Shown piece by piece: positions 57,301 to 64,000 of a stretch of DNA of 64,000 nucleotides. Within the stretch, counting starts at the first letter, position 1, and each line of letters opens with the position of its first letter. The notes under the pieces are model-generated. The model was not told where the DNA came from, did not search any database, and worked only from the letters and a program-made list of their open reading frames with translations. The translations under genes and the position numbers were made by a program. This DNA is from Micractinium sp. NFX-FRZ (Eukaryota; Chlorophyta; Trebouxiophyceae; Chlorellales; Chlorellaceae), in the NCBI GenBank assembly GCA_029339195.1, contig JAPTJF010000226.1, forward strand, positions 32,296 through 96,295. Reading direction: 5' to 3'.

Positions 57301-59689
57301 AACTATTGCCAAGAAAAGAAAATTCTCGGTTTTTCTTGTTTGACACCGGCCCGCCTGCATCCCGCATGGTCACCTCCACCTCAGCATGCCACCATCATCG
57401 CAACCCACTTTGCCGTTGCACACCCGCAACTGTAACTTGCATCTGCCCCCCCTTGCTACATGCTTGCAGGCGGTGGAGGCCTGGGTGGACGTGATCCCCG
57501 GGGAGGCGCTGGAGGGCGGCGCTGACGTGGCGATGCCGCTGCCGCCGCCCACCCAGTTTGTGGTGGAGCCATACGTCACCACGGAGCCGGTGCAGGTGGG
57601 AGCTGGTTGAGGTTGAGCAGCCAGCAGCATGGGTTGGGTGCAGGAGTGGAGTGTAACGGGGAGCTGGCAGGCGCCATGTGGGGTGGGCGTAGCGTGCAGC
57701 CGGCAGGGGCTGCAGCTGGCCTCCCATCTCTTTCTTGCCAGCCCAGGTCACTGCTCCTGCCCCTGTCCCACCACACCCTCTCCTCCCCCTCCCTCCCCGC
57801 CTCCCCATCACCTCCCTGCAGCTGGTGCGCACCGCCGACGGCAAGGCGGTGCCGCCGGGCAGCCAGACGTACCCGGGTGCGGCCCCCGAGGATGGCCTCG
57901 CCTCCGCCCTGCACTGGCCCGCGGGCAGCAACCAGTGGCTGCAAGTCAGCGCGGTCGTGCTGGGAGAGACGGGGCGCATGCGCTGCCTGGGGCCCACGGT
58001 GCAAGTGCTGCAGCTGCAGGAGCAGCCGGCGGCGCCGGCGGCGGGCAGCGCGGCCGCCGCGCTGCCGCGCGTGCAGCAGCTTGCCCTAGAGGCCGAGGCA
58101 GAGGAGGCGGAGGAGGCGGAAGAGAGCGAGCAGGCTGCGGCGCTGCGCGCAGCGGCAGCAGAAGCAGCAGAAGCAGCAGGCAGCGGCGGTGGCAGCGAGG
58201 ACGGCGCAGCACCAGCCCTGGCGCTTACCGGCCTGTTTGAGCTCACGCCGCCGCCGGCCACGTTGGCGCTGCCAGAGGCGGTGCGTGCGGCGCGCGTGCG
58301 GCTGGAGATTGTTGCCGACCGGCTCGGGCTCAGCGGGGCGGCGGAGATCTCGGCCTACATGCATGCAGAGACTGGGGAGCTGGTGATTTCGGATGTCTGC
58401 ACGCTGCCCGACCTCAGCCCAGGGGCGCTCATCTTCCGCCAGGTGCGTGTGGGGCTGGCTGGCTGGGGCACGAGGGTGGGGCAGGGTGGGGGAGGTGAGC
58501 ACACCGGGTAGGTGGGTGGGTGGGGCTAGGCTGGTGGAGCAGGGCTAGAGGGCTGGGCTGGGTTGGGTGCGCAGAGCTGGGGCTCTGGGGCGCACAAGCG
58601 TGATGCGCTCTTCCCCTTCGCACCTCCTCTTGCCAGCCCTCAACTGCCTACCCCCCTCACCTGCCTGCCTGCCTCCGCACTGCCCACCCCCTCCTCACCG
58701 CAGGCTGCCGCCGCCGACTCCCCGCTCTCCCCCGCCGAGGTGTTCCAGGAGCTGCTGCGTGTCGGCCTGCTGCAGCCCATGGAGGAGCGGGAGGACATGC
58801 AGGTGGGGTTGGGTTGGGTGGGTGGGGATGTGTGTAACGGGGGTGGGTGGAGAGGGCACGCTGTAAGGGGTCAGCGGCTCAGGGGCCCTCCCAAGGGGCT
58901 GGTGCTGCTGCAGCCGGCGGAGGAGCGGGAGTGTGGGTGGGTGGGTGGGGAGGGCTCTGGCGACCAGCCGAAGTGTGCAAGGATATTCTGCTGCGGTCTT
59001 GGCAGTAGGGGATGTGTTTAGGCAGGGAGATGAAGTGGTTGCACTGTTCAAAGTGCAAAGTGCGAGTTGAAGGCAGGAGGGTGGTAGCCAGCCAAGCAAC
59101 GCCCCGCACAGGTAGGGCCGCCAGCCTGCCCGGGTGGCGGCGGCCCGTTCACATGCGGGGCACAGCGAGCGCAAGCACCGGGAGTTGAGACCCGACCGCC
59201 CCTCTCCCCCCATGGGCGTCAGGGACGCGTAACCCCGGCACACCCACACCCATATCGCATCATTCATGTTGAGGCCTGGCATTGGTGCTGCACTCTGTAC
59301 AGGGGTGTGGTTTGGAACTAGGAGGTCTGGCAGGGACGGGGGACGCAATGCACTAGTTGGCACAGAGTCCCATGCACCCCACACTCTCCCCTTAGTCCCC
59401 CGACTGCCCCGCCGCCTCCCTGCTGCCCCCACTTCCCACGGCGCTCCCCCACGGGCTCGCACACACCCCTGCTCCTGCCCCTCCCTGCCCCGCTTGCTGC
59501 TCCCCAACCCCGCTCCCTGCCCCCCATGCTGTGCTGCCGCCGCTGCCGCAGGGCCTGGCCTATCCGGACGCAATTGGCAGCGAGGGCAGCGGGGCAGAGT
59601 ACGACTACCCCACAGATGCCGGATACTCTGGCTGGTCTCAGTATGAAATGCCACAGGAGTACTCTAGCAGCGGGCAGCAGCAGCAGTGA
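46706..59689 (+). CDS. SAP-domain protein fused to tandem plant-type D-Ala-D-Ala-ligase-like modules
   Basis: Twenty-six exons: 46706-46806, 47082-47229, 47412-47483, 47909-48021, 48327-48414, 48691-48972, 49149-49800, 50010-50488, 50622-50699, 50869-50952, 51153-51254, 51566-52173, 52390-52512, 52748-53476, 53984-54049, 54755-54836, 55098-55162, 55412-55561, 55835-55930, 56318-56507, 56718-56792, 57056-57211, 57470-57595, 57822-58442, 58704-58802, 59552-59689; 1840 residues. A plastid-like transit peptide leads. SAP-like motifs lie at ~76-106, 186-218 (LTVQELKQECQARKLSAKGL) and 269-298. Two ligase-like modules follow, as in plant DDL: ~440-1000 (VALLCGGHTLQQREEALAAA, LFQQLGLRDYAQFSGW) and ~1195-1795 (VWVLLGGDGPQRTQSLQAG, GVPYTGSGHLAAETCADK, LCLKPAYSSNGLGV). 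The HG..GEDG loop is absent in both, and the metal-site E-x-N is D-x-C (SDVCTLP). SAP motifs bind DNA; the ligase part is probably inactive. Intron after 54836 has a GC donor. Confidence 0.85.
47791..47850 (+). repeat. Upstream in-frame copy of exon 4 start with acceptor
   Basis: CCTGCAG|GCGCGCGAGGAGC.. encodes AREELDLQVYSP; the true exon 4 start 111 bases later encodes VREELGLQVYGP. The 111-base gap is open and in frame, so the upstream acceptor could add 37 residues. Confidence 0.88.
53575..53724 (+). repeat. Dispersed 150-bp repeat, copy 1
   Basis: In intron 14 of the SAP/ligase-like gene. Begins ACGCCCCGCACAGGTAGGGC and ends GGCACACCCACACC. More than 95% identical by eye to the copies at 54423 and 59099. 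Confidence 0.93.
54423..54572 (+). repeat. Dispersed 150-bp repeat, copy 2
   Basis: In intron 15, same orientation. Flanking sequence is unrelated to that of copy 1, so the repeat ends are sharp. Confidence 0.93.
58895..58945 (+). pseudogene. Degenerate copy of exon 25 end with donor (SAP/ligase-like gene)
   Basis: CTGCTGCAGCCGGCGGAGGA then GCGGGAGTGTGGGTGGG in intron 25 mirrors exon 25's CTGCTGCAGCCCATGGAGGA then GCGGGAGGACATGCAG|GTGGGG about 130 bases earlier. Confidence 0.75.
59099..59250 (+). repeat. Dispersed 150-bp repeat, copy 3
   Basis: In intron 25, same orientation, with a few substitutions and a 2-base insertion relative to copies 1 and 2. Confidence 0.93.
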
Positions 59690-60558
59690 GGCAGCAGCAG
59701 CAGCAGCACGTTGTACCCAACGACACGACTTGGCTGCCGCCGGTCCGCTCCTGGTCGGCGCCAGCACCCGCATCTGGCACCCTCATACCTCCCGCCACCT
59801 GCCATCCTTCTGCCGGCTAAACGGGCTCAATCTACCTCCACCCTCTCTATGCTGCCCCTCTACCCCTGTCACAGCTTTCTCTTTGCCTGGCGGCCAGCGC
59901 ATTAAAGCAAACTACAGCTTGGCTGGCCCCTCCTGCTTCCAGCTGCCGGCTGGCCCCTCCTTTCCTTCGATCGCGGCGCCCTGCCCCTGTAGGCGGGGTG
60001 GGGCCGTACAGAGGGAGCATGGTAAATACAAACCCTCTCAGGAGCACTCGTTCAGGCAGGCGTGTGGAATGTGGGCAGGCACAGGTCGCAGCCGGAGGGT
60101 GGTACACTGTTGGCGGACTTTCAATATGGGGCCAGCATAAGAGGCGCCTCCTCCACAGCGCAATTCCCACACGGACTTGAGGCCGAACAGAGAGGATGGG
60201 CAGCGAGGAGCGTGTCTGCACCCACGAGCTGTCGTGTCCTGTCGGCAGCAGCAGCAGGTGCGTCCTGTGCCTCCCAGATCGAGCAGGCACCGCGCCTCAC
60301 ACTGCAGTTCCAGCTGGCGTTCCACATCTGCAGGCCCTTTACACTAGTATGAGTGGTGGTACATGCTGTCGTCAGCCTTTGGGTGTGGTACATGCAACCA
60401 GTCGGGAGCTAAACTGTGGTTTGTGTGCTGTGCTCTGTGCAAAATTGCTGCGCTGCAACTGCGCTGCCGACCGCTGCGTGGGTGTCCTTCTGGACGGCTT
60501 GTGCTGATGCTGCGCCGGCGACGCGCCTCTTCCCTCCTGCCTTCCAAGGCTTTGGGGC
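59690..60558. other. Convergent 3' region, SAP/ligase-like / SOUL gene
   Basis: Holds both 3' UTRs; minus-strand TGTAA at 60339-60343. I found no plus-strand TGTAA. No further gene seen. Confidence 0.5.
60339..60343 (-). terminator. Candidate TGTAA polyadenylation signal, SOUL gene
   Basis: TTACA on the plus strand, about 215 bases past the SOUL stop. Confidence 0.55.
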
Positions 60559-62876
60559 TTAGTGCGACTCCACTGCCGCCTCGCTGCCCTCAAACACGTC
60601 CTCGCCCTGGGTGAACAGTGTGTCGTGGTGGCTCCCAGCGGGCAGGAGCACCTGGTTTTGGAGAAAGGAACAGGAGGGGGAAAAGGCAGGGAGGGTGGGC
60701 TTGACCCAAGGCCCAGGCGGCGGCACCACGAGGAAGCGCCTGGCGTGGACTATTGGTTGTCAAGGCGGCAGACAGATGGGGGTGCGGACAGGGGAGGGGG
60801 GCAGGCCAGCGCACATGTGTGCCGCTTTCTAGCTCAGGCTGGCTGGCTGCCTTTGCATGGCACCCTGCCCGCCCGCCTCCGCCCCTTGGTATGCAGTCCG
60901 GCCCCACAGCAGCCAGCCAGCTGCGCCGTGCACCCTGCTCTGCAGCTGCCCCATCCCTTTCATTCTCAAATGAAACCTCTTCCGGAACCCTGAATGCCCA
61001 CCTCGTTCCAGCGCCCAGTCGTGGCAGAGGGGGGGTCGTAGACGTAGAAGAGGGCGGTGCCCCACTTGAACTCCTCGCCATGCCACTTGAGCTCGTGCAC
61101 CAGACGCATCGCCTGCCACATGAACCTGCTCGGAGCGGTGGGTGCGGGGTGGAGGGGACGCAGGGGACGAGGGTGAGCTAGGAAGCAAGGGAGGAGGAAG
61201 CACAGTTGGGAGTGGGAAGAGCGAGACGGGCCCGTCTCCCTGTGCCTTCTCACTCTCCCAACTGCCTCCCTAGGGATGCAGGGGGTTAGTGCCTGGCCAG
61301 GGCGGGTGTGCCTAGCGGTACCGACCCCAGGCGCGGGCACCTTGGGAGCCCCAGCGCTCTTGCTTGTGTCTGTCTGCTGCCAGCACTTGCTCACATGGGA
61401 TCCGCAAGGCTGCCCTGCTGACCTGGGCGGGGTGGGGAAGCCAGCAAAGCCTGACACGAAGGCCTCAAAGCGGGGGGCACGGTAGATGTGGACATGGCTG
61501 TCCTTGCTGGGGCGGGGAGGGCGGCGGTCCAGCTGCGGGAGGAGATGGAGGAGGGGCCAGAGGCAGAGGCGAGGAGCGAGCAGGTTGAAAACCCAGGCAT
61601 TTTCAGTGTTGTGGACAGGGCACGGCAGGTCGAGGCAGGCCAGGCCTAGGCTTGCACAGGAGCCACCTTCTGCCTTGCCCTCCATTCTGTGATTTGTGCA
61701 GAACCCTGCGCCCCCCATCCGCCAGTGCCCCGTCGGCCCACCCCGTGTTTCGCCCTGCCCCCTGCCAGCTCAGCGCAGCAGCCGGGCGGCACATGCCGCC
61801 TCGTGCATGCATTCCTTCACAGGTCTCTTCCACCTGCCAATGTCCCGCCCCACCCCATCCCACCCTGCAACGCGTGCACACACACACACACACACACCAG
61901 TGTACCCCAGCACCCACCTCGATGCGGCTGGCCCCCCACTGGTACTTGGCGGGCAGGTAGTAGGCAGCGCACACAGTCTTGTGCAGGCAGTCCTTCAGCG
62001 TGCCCTCCACGGCGCCGCCCTCCTTGGCCGCCGCCTCCCCGGCGGCATCCACATCCTGCCAGCTGGCACCACCCGAGGCGGCGGCGGAGGCAAAGATGCC
62101 GGCGGTGGCGTTCTCCCAGGCGGCCTGGTTGTCCACTCCGATGTGCACGACGTTGGCAAAGGGGGTGGCGCCCCACAGGTCATTGTCCTTGACATATTGC
62201 ATGACGCGTGCGTTGGCCAGCAGCACGGCATCGGGCATGAAGGCTGTAGGGAGGTGGGCGGGCCGAGGAGGGGAGGGGAGGGGAGGAGGTGAGAAGGCAA
62301 GCATGGGGCGGATGGCAGGCGACTGCTTGGAGGTCCCACACAGGCAGTGATGTCATGCGGGGGTAAGAGCGGCAACAAGGAACGCTGGCTGGCAGATGAT
62401 GCACAAGGCAAGGCACGAAGGCAGCCGGGCCTGCCTGCCACCGCCTCCCAGGCCCCGCCCCTGCCGACCCGGCTCACCGTTGTGTACGCAGCTCACCGCC
62501 CACGTGCTGCGCTCGTAGCAGCGCAGGGCATAGTCCGGCTCCTCCCTGGCCTGTTGCAGGGAGGCCAGGTGGAAGGGGACGAGGGGGAAGCGAGGGGATG
62601 ATGGGGCGGGTAGGACGCAGGGGCATCTGGAGGGGCAGGGAGGTGAGTAGGCATGGCTGCAGGCGGCGGCTGCCGCCGCCGCCGCCAGTGCTACGTTAAC
62701 CCCACCCCCGCTGCGCTCACCGTCTTGAACCAGGGGCAGTCCCGGCCGTGGCAGAACCAGGGGCGCTTGGCCCGGTTGGGGTCCTGGTCTCCGCTGTCAT
62801 CCGAGGGAAGTGGCTGCGCCCAGCAGGCGGGGGCGGCCAGCAGCGACAGCAGCAGGAGCAGGGCGGCCCTCGACAT
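60559..62876 (-). CDS. Secreted SOUL heme-binding family protein
   Basis: Exons 62876-62721, 62550-62478, 62243-61918, 61532-61423, 61125-61002, 60651-60559; 293 residues. SOUL/HBP proteins bind heme or tetrapyrroles. A signal peptide (MSRAALLLLLSLLAAPACWA) sends it into the secretory route. SOUL hallmarks are CHGRDCPWFK, then EEPDYALRCYERSTWAVSCV, a long variable centre, the strand SHVHIYRAPRFEAFVSGFAG, and the end MRLVHELKWHGEEFKWGTAL, FYVYDPPSATTGRWNEV. The order and the CxxxxCPxFK motif resemble secreted animal HEBP2-type and plant SOUL proteins. The usual KIxMTxPV core segment is not obvious, so ligand binding may differ. An in-frame Met further upstream exists, but 62876 places the signal peptide first. 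A CA-dinucleotide run (about 61877-61898) sits next to the exon 3 donor. Confidence 0.85.
61877..61898. repeat. CA dinucleotide microsatellite
   Basis: About 11 CA units in SOUL intron 3. Confidence 0.9.
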
Positions 62877-63390
62877 GATGCCGACACCCAGAAATGAATA
62901 ATGTGTGGACGGAAGAAGTGTCGGCTCCAGGAAGAAGAGGGTGAGCCGCAAGGGGGTGTCCCCGTCAGCAGAAAGATGGAGGAGCTCGGACTCCTTCCAG
63001 ATGGCTCTTCAAACATCACCCTATCATTTGCTTACTCGAGCATCGCCCAACTCAGCACAGCAGCCCCACCAAACGAGGAGCGAACCCAGGGGCTTGAGCT
63101 GCCCCGAGCCCATCCATGCGCTGGCTAGCAAGGCGCAGACTTGGGGCGGCACAGACGCCTGCAGCGGCTGCGGCAGCGCACAAGCAGCCGTGGCAAAGCA
63201 GGCGGGTTGTCGCCGCCACGGCAAGATGATCGCATGCGCAGTCCAGCCCAACCCAGAGAAACACTCCAATGAGTGCAAGGCTTCAGGCAGTGCAGGATGA
63301 AGCATGCAGCTGGAGCCCAAGGTACCTGCCATGCCCCATCCCCAGCTTGCAACACAGCCCAATGCCCCAAATTTGCCCAGACGGGGGGAT
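62877..63390. other. Promoter region of the SOUL gene
   Basis: About 500 bases between the SOUL start and the 3' end of the next minus-strand gene. No gene or named site seen. Confidence 0.5.
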
Positions 63391-63395
63391 TTACA
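63391..63395 (-). terminator. Candidate TGTAA polyadenylation signal, right-edge gene
   Basis: TTACA on the plus strand, 78 bases past the proposed stop at 63473; supports a minus-strand gene at the edge. Confidence 0.45.
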
Positions 63396-63472
63396 GTGGG
63401 GGTGGGAGACCACATGAAACTCATGCTGCCAGGTAGGAAGCTCTCTCCAACTTCTCAGCTGTTTCCCTCTTT

Positions 63473-64000
63473 CTACTTACGTGCCCACCCGCAGGAGGGA
63501 CGCCTGAGGCTGCTGCTGGAGCAGGGGTGTTTTGATGCTGCCGTCCAGCTGATGCTCACCTCCAGCAGCAGCGAGAACAGGTCGGCGGGAGCCTGCGGCG
63601 GGGGCTGCAGAAGCTGCTGCTCAAGCTCCTGCTCAAGCTGCTGCTGAGGCTGCTGCTGACCAAGCTGCTGCTGAGGGAGATCAGGTTACAGCGGTGTCTG
63701 CGCCTGCACCCCATGCCCGTGCCCAGCGTGCGCTGCGCTTCGATTTGCCTTCTCCATGCCTCGCCCCTGCACCTGTATTTCTACTCCCCTTAAAAAGCGT
63801 CTCATCCCCAACTCTCCTCCCTGGTACATCCTGCTCACCCCACCCCCCTCCCACACGTAGAAAATAAAGCTGCTGAGAAGCCATGGGACGACGACGAGCA
63901 CTGGTGGCGGCACCCAGGTCGTACTTGAGCACTGGCAGCCTGCCAGAGATGGGAGGTCGCAGGGTGTCCGATGGGTGGGTGCACGATGGGCAGAGTGACG
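63473..64000 (-). CDS. 3' end of an unknown gene, Gln-rich tail (partial)
   Basis: Proposed exons 63939-63857 and 63670-63473, the gene continuing past the right edge. The upstream exon reads ...TTWVPPPVLVVVPWLLSSFIFY, which would be a membrane helix near the C-terminus. The last exon reads QQLGQQQPQQQLEQELEQQL, then LQPPPQAPADLFSLLLE, and either runs on for 28 residues to a TAG at 63475-63473 or is spliced at a good GTGAGC donor. Acceptors (CTGATCTCCCTCAG and CTCTGGCAG) and phases agree, and a TGTAA follows. I do not recognise the family. A plus-strand alternative over the same bases is discussed under rejected items. Confidence 0.32.

Noticed and set aside
63491..63597. Plus-strand exon reading EGRLRLLLEQGCFDAAVQLM
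   Set aside because: Looks protein-like with an upstream CAG, but its donor is poor and the minus strand has two matching splice sites and a TGTAA; kept as the alternative.

Overview
The window is nuclear DNA of a GC-rich, intron-rich eukaryote, most likely a chlorellalean (trebouxiophyte) green alga. Genes are broken into short exons by roughly 100-300 bp introns with GT-AG (sometimes GC-AG) borders. Proteins carry plastid, lumen or mitochondrial targeting sequences, several genes end near a TGTAA polyadenylation signal (the green-algal type), and Ala/Gln/Gly runs are frequent. I see no bacterial operon, tRNA, rRNA, CRISPR array or intact transposon.

Layout, left to right (strand): thylakoid-lumen ascorbate-peroxidase-like protein TL29, partial (-, left edge to 1205); RWP-RK protein with polyglutamine tracts (+, 3616-5491); DUF1254/DUF1214 secreted protein (-, 6971-12768); ZRANB3-like SNF2 helicase/HNH nuclease (-, 13137-22569); lumenal FKBP (-, 22915-24828); COX10 heme O synthase (+, 25129-27542); secreted Cys-rich two-repeat protein (-, 28201-29505); eIF3f (-, 30755-32960); plastid-type ATP/ADP translocase (-, 33806-39138); RGG-box plus WD40 protein (+, 40029-44015); mitochondrial ribosomal protein uL11 (-, 45123-46287); a very large SAP-domain plus tandem D-Ala-D-Ala-ligase-like protein (+, 46706-59689); SOUL heme-binding protein (-, 60559-62876); and the end of an unknown gene (-, 63473 to right edge). 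I joined exons by hand. For the twelve genes wholly inside the window the summed exons are divisible by three and reading frames close.

The genes do not form one pathway; they are neighbours in a normal nuclear chromosome. Themes are plastid/lumen function (TL29, FKBP, translocase), mitochondrial function (COX10, uL11), DNA repair (ZRANB3-like) and secretion.

Three things stand out. First, a giant fusion of SAP-type DNA-binding motifs with a plant-type tandem D-Ala-D-Ala ligase whose catalytic motifs are eroded. Second, a recurrent pattern, seen in about nine genes, of degenerate tandem copies of an exon edge with its splice site, lying on the non-coding side of the junction. Third, an unusually high share of GC-AG introns (7 of about 104 by my manual models).
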